Shown here: in pieces, positions 52,705-61,926 of the stretch
Layout of the letters: the number at the start of each line of letters is the position of its first letter
Position numbering within the stretch: the first letter of the stretch is position 1
Source: Salinibacterium sp. NG253
GTDB taxonomy: Bacteria > Actinomycetota > Actinomycetes > Actinomycetales > Microbacteriaceae
Assembly: GCF_015864945.1 (NCBI RefSeq)
Contig: NZ_JADYWF010000001.1
Span: 992,378-1,056,377 of the forward strand
DNA: 64,000 nucleotides
Direction of reading: 5' to 3'
The notes under the pieces: generated by a model
The model's input: only the letters and a program-made list of their open reading frames with translations
Told to the model about the DNA's origin: nothing
The model's database searches: none
Made by a program: the position numbers and the translations under genes

Positions 52705-54426
52705 ATGCAGGAGAACATCCCAGACGCTTGGAGCCGCATTTCTTTGCGCACCAAGGTCACCGGAGTCACGGTGCTCCTGCTCACCATGGGGCTCCTCGTT
52801 GCTGGTGTTGGCACCGCCGCGGTTTTGCGCGACTACTTGATCGAGCAAACTGATGACAAGATCACCGCGGCCGCTGACGGGCTCGATGGCCGCATCCAAT
52901 ACACCGGCACAACCAGCGACCCTCAGTGCAGTGTTTCTCGCCTGCCCAATGACCTCTATTTCGCGGTTCTCAATTACGACGGCAGCATGCGCTGCAATAG
53001 CCGAGAAGAAGATGCATCGCGGCCTGTTCTCGACGGCCTCACCATCGCCGTTGCCAACTCCCAGACGGAACCTTTCACCCTCCCGAGCACCGCTATCGGA
53101 GGGCAATGGCGGGTCATCTCCTACCCCGCGATCAGCACCATCGGCCCTGACTTCGTGACGATCGTTATCGCTCGCGACCTGAGCGATTCCAATGCCATCG
53201 TTGCTCGTTACGCCGCCATCTTCTTGTTCTTTGGTCTCACTGTCGTCATTGTCGGTGGAGCGCTCACCCGCCTTTTGGTCACCTCGACGTTTGCGCCGCT
53301 GCGCGAAGTAGAAGCCACTGCAGCCCGCTTTGCCGACGGAGACTTCGACCAGCGGCTGTCTGTTGCCACTCCCAATACGGAAGTGGGGCGCCTCAACCGT
53401 TCCCTCAACTCCATGCTTGGTCGAATTGACCGCGCCTTCGCTGACCGTGCGCGCACCATCGACCAGATGCGCCGCTTCGTCGGTGACGCCAGCCACGAAC
53501 TTCGCACCCCGCTTGTCACCGTGCGCGGTTATGCCGAGCTTTATCGCATGGGCGCCATCACCAAACCGGATGACGTTGCTCAAGCCATGGAGCGCATCGA
53601 AAAAGAAGCTATCCGCATGGGTGGTCTCGTTGAAGACCTACTCGAGCTGGCGCGCATCGATGGCAGCAAGCCGGTGCAGTTCACCGAAGTTAATCTCTTG
53701 CCGTTGGCCAATGATGCGGCGATGGATGCCCGTGCCTCTACCGGCCGCGTCGTCACCGTCATCAACACCAACCCCCGCATCGAATCCGACGCGGTCGTCA
53801 CGACAGAGTCCTCAGCGGATGACGACACAGACACCAAGGCGATCCCTCTTCCCGAGAGCTCCCACCCCGATCCGAGCACGCCCGCGCGCGGTGTTGCTGC
53901 GCTCGCCACCGGCCCCATTGCCGCTGCCGGTGCCCGGCTTTCACGACTAGCATCCCGCAAGAAGTCGGCCGCCGTTGCCAAAGCAACCGCTCGCCTTACT
54001 CAGGCCATTGCGCCCGTGCCGAAGGATCTCAACGCCGTCGTCATGGCCGAAGAGAACAAGATTCGCCAGGTGCTCACCAACCTCGTCACGAACGCGCTGC
54101 GCTTCACGACTGATACTCCGGTCGAGATTGGCGTTGGCGTCGACCATGAGCGTCAAATGGCTGTACTCTCGGTCATCGACCACGGCGAGGGCATCCCCGA
54201 ACAGATTCGCGCCAAGGTCTTCGAACGCTTCTGGCGTGCCGACAGCTCACGCAACCGCGACACCGGTGGCAGCGGTCTGGGGCTAGCAATCGTTGCGGCC
54301 ATCGTCGCAGCCCACCACGGCACCGTGCAGGCGCTTGAGACGCCCGGAGGTGGCGCAACCTTCCGCGTTGAGCTTCCTCTCCTCCCCAGCACTCCCAGCC
54401 CCTCAGAGGACACCGAAGAGGAATAG
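52705..54426 (+). CDS. sensor histidine kinase with an insert in its ATPase domain
   Basis: 573 residues. TM1 (about 20-41), extracytoplasmic sensor domain (42-165), TM2 (168-190), HAMP linker, HisKA with His264 in DASHELRTPL, and HATPase with N box (ENKIRQVLTNLVTNALRF), G1 (IDHGEGIP) and G2 (GGSGLGLAIV). Between the start of the HATPase region and the N box lies an ~85-residue Ser/Pro/Ala-rich insert (about 361-445) with an acidic stretch and a basic helix. It pairs with the OmpR-type regulator upstream. The signal is unknown. Confidence 0.9.
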   Translation: MQENIPDAWSRISLRTKVTGVTVLLLTMGLLVAGVGTAAVLRDYLIEQTDDKITAAADGLDGRIQYTGTTSDPQCSVSRLPNDLYFAVLNYDGSMRCNSREEDASRPVLDGLTIAVANSQTEPFTLPSTAIGGQWRVISYPAISTIGPDFVTIVIARDLSDSNAIVARYAAIFLFFGLTVVIVGGALTRLLVTSTFAPLREVEATAARFADGDFDQRLSVATPNTEVGRLNRSLNSMLGRIDRAFADRARTIDQMRRFVGDASHELRTPLVTVRGYAELYRMGAITKPDDVAQAMERIEKEAIRMGGLVEDLLELARIDGSKPVQFTEVNLLPLANDAAMDARASTGRVVTVINTNPRIESDAVVTTESSADDDTDTKAIPLPESSHPDPSTPARGVAALATGPIAAAGARLSRLASRKKSAAVAKATARLTQAIAPVPKDLNAVVMAEENKIRQVLTNLVTNALRFTTDTPVEIGVGVDHERQMAVLSVIDHGEGIPEQIRAKVFERFWRADSSRNRDTGGSGLGLAIVAAIVAAHHGTVQALETPGGGATFRVELPLLPSTPSPSEDTEEE

Positions 54427-54453
54427 TCGCCGCAGCGACCGGATGCCAGAATC

Positions 54454-54459
54454 TACCGT
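54454..54459 (+). promoter_or_regulatory. -10 box (TACCGT) for leaderless WXG100 mRNA
   Basis: TACCGT ends 6 nt before the ATG at 54466. Confidence 0.4.
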
Positions 54460-54465
54460 CGAGGT

Positions 54466-54756
54466 ATGACTCGATACCAAGTAGATAGCGAAGCCGTTCT
54501 CAGCGCCACCGGAGCGGTTCAGAATTCCATCAGCCGCATCCAAGCCGAAGTTGCTGGCCTCCACGGTCAGCTCACGAACCTGCAGGGCTCGTGGACAGGG
54601 CAGGCGGCGACAGCCTTCTCCGCGGTCGTCACCGACTGGAAGGCCACTCAGCAGCGAGTAGAAGAGAACCTCGCTGCCATCAACACCGCCCTCAGCCAGG
54701 CGGGGCAGCAGTATGCGGAGATCGAAGCAGCAAACGCTCGCCTCTTCTCCCGCTAG
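54466..54756 (+). CDS. WXG100-family protein (EsxA-like)
   Basis: 96 residues, all helical, with the central WTG (WXG) turn in NLQGSWTGQAATAFSAVVTDW. This is the size and layout of substrates of type VII (ESX) secretion, which form four-helix bundles. No ESX core gene (EccC, EccD, MycP) and no partner is present in the window. It lies just after the kinase gene. Orphan WXG100 proteins may use a secretion system encoded elsewhere. Confidence 0.88.
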   Translation: MTRYQVDSEAVLSATGAVQNSISRIQAEVAGLHGQLTNLQGSWTGQAATAFSAVVTDWKATQQRVEENLAAINTALSQAGQQYAEIEAANARLFSR

Positions 54757-54839
54757 CAGCACGCCTTCGCACGCTCCGGCACGCCTCAGCACACTGCGGG
54801 CGCTAGAGACTCTCACACCCGCAGAAACTCTCGTTAACG

Positions 54840-54877
54840 ACAGAATGGGCGCCTCCCGAAGGAGACGCCCATTCTGT
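54840..54877. terminator. strong bidirectional terminator hairpin
   Basis: Arms 54840-54856 and 54861-54877 pair over 17 positions with one mismatch around a TTCG/CGAA tetraloop. It lies between the WXG100 gene and the convergent groEL gene. Confidence 0.85.
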
Positions 54878-54910
54878 GTAGTGCAGTGAAGCGGTGTAGA
54901 GCGGTGGGAC

Positions 54911-56608
<1,698 letters not shown>

Positions 56609-56616
56609 GGTCAAAA

Positions 56617-56643
56617 TTAGCACTCGACAGGGGCGAGTGCAAG
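56617..56643 (-). promoter_or_regulatory. CIRCE element 2 (HrcA operator)
   Basis: TTAGCACTC-N9-GAGTGCAAG has a perfect left arm and two changes at the end of the right arm. The two elements are separated by 8 bp, allowing two HrcA dimers to bind. Confidence 0.85.
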
Positions 56644-56667
56644 ACGGCACTGCGTGCGGGCTTCCCT

Positions 56668-57264
56668 TTATTCTGTGGGCTCTTCTGTTGCTTCCACGGC
56701 GGGGGCGAGGTAGTCGGTTCCGATGACGACGGTGAGTTCTACGCCGGGGAAAATGTCGTCTTCCACTTGGCGGATTTCGCCGCGGCCGATGGCAGCGACG
56801 AGGCCCGAGGCTACGTCTTCGTCGTCGGGGTTGCTGTAGTACACGTAGGTGTCTTCGATGTCACGCGAGGAGGCGGGCGCCGCACTGCCGGTGGGCCAGC
56901 CTGCTGCAGTGAGTTCGTCGAAGACGGTGGTTTGGAGTCCGCTTTCGGGGGTGCCGTTGAGCACGTCGATGGTTAGTGCGCGTTCGGGGTCGATTGTGGC
57001 GGGGTCGGTGACGGGCGCGACGGTTTCCGCGGGTTCGGGGTTGACGGCGGGTTCTTCGGGGGCAGCGAAGAAGGGGATGCCGAGGTCGTCATCGAGGTAC
57101 TGGCTCAGGGCGAAGAGGCCGCCAAAGACGAGCACGCCGGTGGCGAGTAGCGCCCAGGCGAAGCCGATCCAGCCGCGGCCGCGTCGTTTGGGGCCGCGGT
57201 GGGCTCCAATGCGCTCTACGTCCTCGGGTAGTTCGTCGAATCGGTCTTTCGGGTAGCTCGCCAT
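56668..57264 (-). CDS. LytR C-terminal domain membrane protein
   Basis: 198 residues. A basic N-terminus, one membrane segment (about 34-54, [22 protein letters not shown]), an acidic Pro-rich linker and a LytR_C domain ([26 protein letters not shown], ending VVIGTDY) outside the membrane. The catalytic LCP domain of true LytR proteins is missing, so it probably binds cell-wall components. It follows the DUF3263 gene with a 3-nt gap, a conserved actinobacterial pair. Confidence 0.87.
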   Translation of the reverse strand: MASYPKDRFDELPEDVERIGAHRGPKRRGRGWIGFAWALLATGVLVFGGLFALSQYLDDDLGIPFFAAPEEPAVNPEPAETVAPVTDPATIDPERALTIDVLNGTPESGLQTTVFDELTAAGWPTGSAAPASSRDIEDTYVYYSNPDDEDVASGLVAAIGRGEIRQVEDDIFPGVELTVVIGTDYLAPAVEATEEPTE

Positions 57265-57267
57265 TGC

Positions 57268-57564
57268 TTAGTCTGTCAATTCTTCGTCGTGGTGGGGGCT
57301 GCGCACTGATCGGGTGCGCATCCGGTTGTCTCTGCTGCGGCGCAGTCGCGAGACCAACATGGGGTCATAGCGCACGGCTGCCGGTGAGTCGATTACCGCA
57401 TTGAGCATTTGATAATAGCGCGCACTTGAGACATGAAACTGGGAGCTGATGGCCTCTTCTTTGGCGCCGACGTGGCGGGTCCATTCGCGCTCGAAGTCGA
57501 GGATTTCGCTGTCACGTTCGGACAGGCCGGTAGCGGGGCACGACGCGGCTTCGTTTTCTGGCAC
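57268..57564 (-). CDS. DUF3263 protein
   Basis: 98 residues from the GTG that follows GGAGGG at 7 nt. The DUF3263 core is LSERDSEILDFEREWTRHVGAKEEAI with a helix-turn-helix-like stretch SSARYYQMLNAVIDSPAAVRYDPMLVSRLRRSRD, suggesting DNA binding. The family is nearly restricted to actinobacteria and precedes LytR_C genes. The function is unknown. Confidence 0.88.
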   Translation of the reverse strand: MPENEAASCPATGLSERDSEILDFEREWTRHVGAKEEAISSQFHVSSARYYQMLNAVIDSPAAVRYDPMLVSRLRRSRDNRMRTRSVRSPHHDEELTD

Positions 57565-57659
57565 GGCAATTCCCTCCACTGTGCTGGTAAGCCTAGGGTG
57601 TGCGGGCTGTGGCTCCCCCGAACGACTCGGCTTCGTGGACCAATTGAAGACAGTCGAGG

Positions 57660-57678
57660 TTAGGATTGCCTTAGTACC
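57660..57678 (+). promoter_or_regulatory. iron-box-like site before the hmuT-like gene
   Basis: TTAGGATTGCCTTAGTACC matches the DtxR/IdeR consensus at 12 of 19 positions; the left half (TTAGGnTnGCCT) is nearly perfect. It ends 21 bp before the start codon, in a promoter-like position. Confidence 0.45.
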
Positions 57679-57699
57679 CGATATTTCTGATTGGTTGTC

Positions 57700-58806
57700 A
57701 TGCGCACTCGACTGTTCGCTGCTGCGGCGGTGTTGTCTGGCGTTGTGCTTGCAGCGAGCGGATGTTCGGCCGCCACCATTGCCGAAACGCCGGCTGTGAC
57801 GGTTACAGCCGATTTGGCTTCTCCGCTGTCGGCGCTGACGGTGTTGGACGATGCGAAGGATTACAGCGGGCTGGTGCAGGCGGCTCTTCCGTCATCCGGA
57901 ATTCTGGCTCCTGCGGCGGCGCCAGTGCAGTCCTTGCCGGTGTCGGTCGTTTCGCACGATTTGGCCGGGGATGTGCCCGTCACAGTGTCATCGACGGACC
58001 GTGTGATTTCGATGGACATTTCGGGGTCGATCGCGGCGACGGTTGCTGGTCTGGGAATGCTCGATTCGCTGGTGGCGCGCGATATTTCGACGACGTTTGA
58101 TGAGGCATCTGATTTGCCGGTGATCACCTCTAACGCTCACACCGTCAACAGTGAGGCCATTTTGGCGTTGCGCCCTGATCTGGTGTTGACGGATGGCTCT
58201 ATTGGTCCGATCGATGTGGTGTTGCAGTTGCGCGATGCGGGCATTCCTGTGGTGTTTGTGGACACGGATCCTTCTATCGAGGGCATTGCCGAGTTGGCCC
58301 GTCAGACGGCGGCCGCGCTGGGTGTTGCCGCCGCCGGTGATGCCTTGGCTGCAGAGCTGAGCGCCACAATTGAGGCGAAGATCGCTGAGATCGCTGACAT
58401 CGTGCCCTCGGGTGACCGACTGCGCATGGTGTTTCTCTACCTGCGGGGCACCTCGGGTATCTATTATTTGTTCGGCCAAGAGTCGGGCTCTGATGTGCTG
58501 ATCGATGCTCTTGGTGGTGTGGATGTCGCAGCCGAGATCGGGCTCGAAGGCATGCGCCCGATGACCGATGAGGCCATGGTCGCGGCGAATCCTGATCTCA
58601 TCCTGGTGATGACTGGGGGTCTCGACAGTGTTGGCGGCGTGAGTGGATTGCTCGAAGCTCGCCCCGCGGTTGCCCTCACGGAGGCTGGTAAAAACCAGCG
58701 GTTTGTCGAGATGGATGACGGCGAGATTTTGAGTTTCGGCCCGCGCACGGTCACGGTGCTTGATGCCCTCGCTCGGGCAATTTACGCGCCTACGTCAGGT
58801 TCATAG
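57700..58806 (+). CDS. heme/siderophore-binding lipoprotein, HmuT-like
   Basis: 368 residues. The ATG at 57700 opens a lipoprotein signal peptide with the lipobox Ala-Ser-Gly-Cys (Cys22). The mature protein is a periplasmic-binding protein of the BtuF/HmuT class: DRVISMDISGSIAATVAGLG, LRPDLVLTD, VVFVDTDPSIEGI and a C-terminal FVEMDDGEILSFGPRT. A convergent HtaA gene supports heme as the ligand. The permease and ATPase genes (hmuUV) that should follow are absent. Confidence 0.83.
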   Translation: MRTRLFAAAAVLSGVVLAASGCSAATIAETPAVTVTADLASPLSALTVLDDAKDYSGLVQAALPSSGILAPAAAPVQSLPVSVVSHDLAGDVPVTVSSTDRVISMDISGSIAATVAGLGMLDSLVARDISTTFDEASDLPVITSNAHTVNSEAILALRPDLVLTDGSIGPIDVVLQLRDAGIPVVFVDTDPSIEGIAELARQTAAALGVAAAGDALAAELSATIEAKIAEIADIVPSGDRLRMVFLYLRGTSGIYYLFGQESGSDVLIDALGGVDVAAEIGLEGMRPMTDEAMVAANPDLILVMTGGLDSVGGVSGLLEARPAVALTEAGKNQRFVEMDDGEILSFGPRTVTVLDALARAIYAPTSGS

Positions 58807-58815
58807 AGCGGGCAG

Positions 58816-59625
58816 CTACATTGCTTCGGCGCGATTGCGCCGGCGGCGGCGTCCAAGAACCAGCACGATGGCAAGCGCCACGAGAATGGCGATGATGGCT
58901 CCGATGATGATCAGAGCGCTCAGAAGTGCCTGATTGACATCCTGCGGTTGCGGCATGCAGTCAGGGGTCGCGCTGAAGGTGACGGTGATGGGGTCGAACT
59001 CTTCGCCGGCGGGATAGGTGCCGAAGGCGTCGGAACCCGCTTCGGTGAGAACGACAGGCGCACTCTCGAGCAGCGCGGTGCCAGCGGCTACCGTGATGCC
59101 TGACACGTCGATCGTGGCGAACTCAACGTCGGTTTCGTCAACGGGAAGACCTTCTTGCGTCGTTCCGAAGACATCGAAGACGAGATTCGCTGTGGTGCTG
59201 CCGTCGAACACAATTTCTAGGCTGGTGAGGGTGGTGTCGAGGATGCCATCGTGGCCGGTAAGGCGCAGGCTTCCGTCAAATGCGAGAGTGCCACTGCCCG
59301 CGTCGAGCTGGCCGGAGCCTGCCGTCCAACCGAAGTCGGGCGTTTTGTAGGTGGCGCCGTCGCTCACCGTCCACTCGCCGTTGGCGATGGTGCCGCTGAT
59401 GTACGACCGCAGCGACTCTTTGAGGCCCCACGTGATGGCGGCATCCGTTACGTCACACACAGTGCCGTCGGCGGCGATTGTCGTCTCTGAAGTGTCGGTC
59501 GCGGCTGGCGAAGACAGCGTCTGCCCTGGCTCTGCGGCTCCGCTCGTCATCGGCGTCAGCGCAATAAGAACTGCCGTGACGATGAGCGCTGCGGGGCCGA
59601 GCACACAAACATTAAGACCGCGCAC
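58816..59625 (-). CDS. HtaA-domain heme-binding surface protein
   Basis: 269 residues: signal peptide (about 1-32), a single HtaA domain (DAAITWGLKESLRSYISGTIANGEW onward, to ~225), and a C-terminal membrane segment with a basic tail (ALLSALIIIGAIIAILVALAIVLVLGRRRRR). HtaA domains bind heme at the cell surface in Corynebacterium. The Tyr of RSYISG is the expected heme ligand. The GTG start overlaps the stop of the upstream GNAT gene, so it is translated from that transcript. It is convergent with the HmuT-like gene, only 9 bp apart. Confidence 0.88.
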   Translation of the reverse strand: MRGLNVCVLGPAALIVTAVLIALTPMTSGAAEPGQTLSSPAATDTSETTIAADGTVCDVTDAAITWGLKESLRSYISGTIANGEWTVSDGATYKTPDFGWTAGSGQLDAGSGTLAFDGSLRLTGHDGILDTTLTSLEIVFDGSTTANLVFDVFGTTQEGLPVDETDVEFATIDVSGITVAAGTALLESAPVVLTEAGSDAFGTYPAGEEFDPITVTFSATPDCMPQPQDVNQALLSALIIIGAIIAILVALAIVLVLGRRRRRNRAEAM

Positions 59626-60083
59626 TAGCGACCTGCGCGGTACATCGACTGGTGCATGATGGTCGCTTCGTCGTAGAGCTCGCCAAAGGCTTCGAAGCCG
59701 AATTTTGCGTACAGCGGCACGATGTATTCCTGCGCGTGCAGCAGCATCCCTTCGCCACCGAAGTCGGCGACGATGCGCTTCATGATTATTTGGGCGAGGC
59801 CTTCTCCGCGGTGGTCGTCGCGCACGACGACTCGGCCGATGACGCGGTGACCGTCGAGGTGTTCGGCGGTCTCGTTGAACAGAACGCGGATGTAGGCCAC
59901 AACCTCGGAGCCGTCGGCGATCCAGTAGTGCCGGGTGGCATCCTCTTGATCACGGTCATCAAGTTCGGTCTCGTCGACTTTTTGCTCAACAAAAAATACG
60001 TCAGTGCGCAGTTTCATGATCGAGTAGAGCTCGGATGTTGTTAATTCGCCCCAAGACTTGGCGATCACGGAATCAATAGGCAC
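59625..60083 (-). CDS. ElaA-family GNAT acetyltransferase
   Basis: 152 residues, beginning at GTG. ElaA marks: LRTDVFFVEQKVDETELDDRDQEDATRHYWI at the N-terminal half, then RVVVRDDHRGEGLAQIIM as the acetyl-CoA motif and FGFEAFGELYDEATIMHQSMYR at the end. Substrates of ElaA proteins are poorly known. Its coupling to an HtaA gene is unusual and may be accidental. Confidence 0.88.
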   Translation of the reverse strand: MPIDSVIAKSWGELTTSELYSIMKLRTDVFFVEQKVDETELDDRDQEDATRHYWIADGSEVVAYIRVLFNETAEHLDGHRVIGRVVVRDDHRGEGLAQIIMKRIVADFGGEGMLLHAQEYIVPLYAKFGFEAFGELYDEATIMHQSMYRAGR

Positions 60084-60136
60084 ATCCCCGAGTTTAATGT
60101 ACTGAGCAGAGAAAGCTCACGAATAGAGGAGACCAC

Positions 60137-60535
60137 ATGACGTACAAGGTGACTAAGACTGACGAGCAATGGCGCGACGAGCTCGGAATCAAGTACTCAG
60201 TACTGCGTGAAGCCGGCACCGACCGTCCGTGGTCTGGCGCCCTTCTCGATGAGAAGCGTGCGGGAACGTACCGTTGTGGCGCCTGCAGCGCCGAGCTGTT
60301 CAAGAGCGACACCAAGTTCGACTCCGGCTCGGGATGGCCGAGCTTCTACGAAGCAATCAACCCGGATGCCGTTGAGTTGCGCGAAGACCGCTCACTGGGA
60401 ATGGTGCGCACCGAGGTTGTCTGTGCAACCTGTGGCTCACACCTCGGGCATCTGTTCGATGATGCCCACCAGACTCCGACCGGTGACCGTTTCTGCTTGA
60501 ACTCGAGCTCTCTGGAGTTTGACGAGCAGGACTAG
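60137..60535 (+). CDS. msrB: peptide-methionine (R)-S-oxide reductase
   Basis: 132 residues. Two CxxC zinc pairs (YRCGACSAELF and VCATCGSHLGH), the SGSGWPSFYEAI segment and the catalytic Cys in RFCLNSSSLEF define MsrB. It reduces methionine-R-sulfoxide in proteins with thioredoxin, repairing oxidative damage. GAGGAG precedes the ATG. Its stop overlaps the convergent transporter stop by 4 nt. Confidence 0.95.
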   Translation: MTYKVTKTDEQWRDELGIKYSVLREAGTDRPWSGALLDEKRAGTYRCGACSAELFKSDTKFDSGSGWPSFYEAINPDAVELREDRSLGMVRTEVVCATCGSHLGHLFDDAHQTPTGDRFCLNSSSLEFDEQD

Positions 60536-61515
60536 TTCGACAGCAGCGTTTTAGGTGGTCGCTTGCCCGAGAGAGAGGCGATCACCACCGCGATGAGGGT
60601 GAGTGCCACACCGATTATGGTGGTTGGCGCCACCCCATCGTTGTCTGTGGGCAAAAGAAGCTCGAGGGCGAGCGCTCCGAGCAACTGCCCCGCGATCGAA
60701 CCGAGTGCGAAGAACAGCACTCCGGTGATGGGCACGAGCACAGCGGCAACGATGATGAAGATCACGCCGATCGCTCCCCCGAGGTACAGAGTCAGGTCGG
60801 TGGGGAACTCGTGCTGCCAGCCGCCGATGAAGCCAAACACGATTGCCGCGATGGCCAGCACCGAGGTGCCCGCAATGAAGTTGACGTAGGTCGCGGTGAG
60901 CGGCGAACGCGTCACATGCCGCACGTGACCGTTGATGGCTTGCTGCCATCCGATCCCGAAGCCTGCAATGAGCGGCAAGAAGACCAGCAGAAATGGGCCG
61001 TCGAGGCGCAGGTCTGACAACCCCGAGAAAATGACCGCGCCCACAGCGAGGGCGGATGCCGCCACCCGCAGCGGAGTAACCGGGCGCTTCTGCAGACTGC
61101 CGATTCCCACCCGGTCGATGACCGCGGAACTGATCGTTTGACTCGCCACCACGGCGACCGTGAACAGCGCTACGCCGAGGGCTGTTGCAGCGAGCCCCTG
61201 AGTGAGCACGAAAAATGCGCCAAAGGTTCCGCCGGTGAGATACCACCAGGGCAAGCGCTTGCTTCTGACTTCGGTGCCCAGAGTGCGGAATCCAGCGCGT
61301 GCGCTCGGCACAAAAGGAACGATCAGAGTAAGAATGACGAGCCCTGATCCGAACGAAATGAGCGCCGCGAGAGTCGAATCGTGAAGTTCAACGGCGAGCT
61401 CTCCATTGATGCGACTTTGGCCTGCAACAAGGGCTCCAGCGACGATTGCAGCAATGATTCCAGCGAGCGCGCGACGGCGACTGCGCGGGTTGGTTGGGAG
61501 CATAGGTGAAGTCAT
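60532..61515 (-). CDS. DMT-superfamily transporter with two YdcZ (DUF606) domains
   Basis: About 327 residues and 10 membrane segments, arranged as two tandem YdcZ-type halves (LAGIIAAIVAGALVAGQSRINGELA and LLVFLPLIAGFGIGWQQAINGHV each open a half). Single-domain YdcZ proteins work as pairs, so this is a natural fusion. The substrate is unknown. The ATG at 61515 is used; an ATG at 61503 is also possible. The gene starts 25 bp from the divergent tRNA-Thr. Confidence 0.85.
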   Translation of the reverse strand: MTSPMLPTNPRSRRRALAGIIAAIVAGALVAGQSRINGELAVELHDSTLAALISFGSGLVILTLIVPFVPSARAGFRTLGTEVRSKRLPWWYLTGGTFGAFFVLTQGLAATALGVALFTVAVVASQTISSAVIDRVGIGSLQKRPVTPLRVAASALAVGAVIFSGLSDLRLDGPFLLVFLPLIAGFGIGWQQAINGHVRHVTRSPLTATYVNFIAGTSVLAIAAIVFGFIGGWQHEFPTDLTLYLGGAIGVIFIIVAAVLVPITGVLFFALGSIAGQLLGALALELLLPTDNDGVAPTTIIGVALTLIAVVIASLSGKRPPKTLLSN

Positions 61516-61539
61516 GTCTAAAATAGGGCGTTGGCCCAA

Positions 61540-61613
61540 GCCTCCTTAGCTCAGCTGGCTAGAGCACCGCTCTTGTAAAGCGGGGGTCGTCGGTTCGAAT
61601 CCGACAGGAGGCC
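61540..61613 (+). tRNA. tRNA-Thr (anticodon TGT)
   Basis: Cloverleaf with acceptor GCCTCCT/AGGAGGC, D arm GCTC/GAGC, anticodon stem CCGCT/AGCGG with loop CTTGTAA (TGT, reads ACA), and T arm GTCGG-TTCGAAT-CCGAC. CCA is not encoded. Confidence 0.95.
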
Positions 61614-61620
61614 CAGCAAA

Positions 61621-61669
61621 GATGTCGAGGGCAGTCGGGGTTGTTTTAACCCTAGCTGTCCTCGACATC
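61621..61669. terminator. long hairpin after tRNA-Thr
   Basis: Arms 61621-61642 and 61648-61669 pair at 21 of 22 positions with a GTTTT loop. It begins 8 nt after the tRNA and probably ends its transcript, although no T-run follows. Confidence 0.7.
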
Positions 61670-61689
61670 GCTGTTTAACCAGCGACCGT

Positions 61690-61810
61690 CGGCGGGATGC
61701 CGCGCGTCGGCTACGTCGGATCGATCTTCCTCATGCTGAGGAAGACCCACACGGCTGATCGCTCCGCCGATACGAATAACGCCGATAGCGCGTCTACGCC
61801 TATGTGTTTC
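61690..61810 (-). pseudogene. remnant of a zinc-type alcohol dehydrogenase gene
   Basis: The minus-strand frame gives AIGVIRIGGAISRVGLPQHEE (61727-61789), which aligns with LGSVRVGGTISRVGVPQYSE in the intact dehydrogenase at 63089-64000. Beyond it the similarity drops; a shift of frame gives RGIPPTVAG, reminiscent of RNITLTGG in the intact gene. No full reading frame exists on either side. I infer a decayed copy or cut end of such a gene, brought in or left by a rearrangement next to the tRNA. Confidence 0.5.
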
Positions 61811-61926
61811 ATAGGAAGCTCTGGTTGGATAGGGGACATGGATGCCTTCTTCAGTTTCGCCGGAGCCCGCTCGCCCCTTTCCCGGGCAGTATCGACACTT
61901 TCGATTCGCCGCTCCGGAGTTGTCGC

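Larger units (their letters stand above)
61614..61926. other. intergenic region after tRNA-Thr
   Basis: About 310 bp without an intact gene. It holds a 22-position hairpin (61621-61669) and a minus-strand fragment of an alcohol dehydrogenase gene (about 61690-61810). The last bases carry the ribosome site of the dapC-like gene. Confidence 0.6.

Noticed and set aside
61613-61926. Attachment-site duplication of tRNA-Thr
   Set aside because: No second copy of the tRNA 3' end is found in the window and no integrase gene is present, so an integrated element cannot be claimed.
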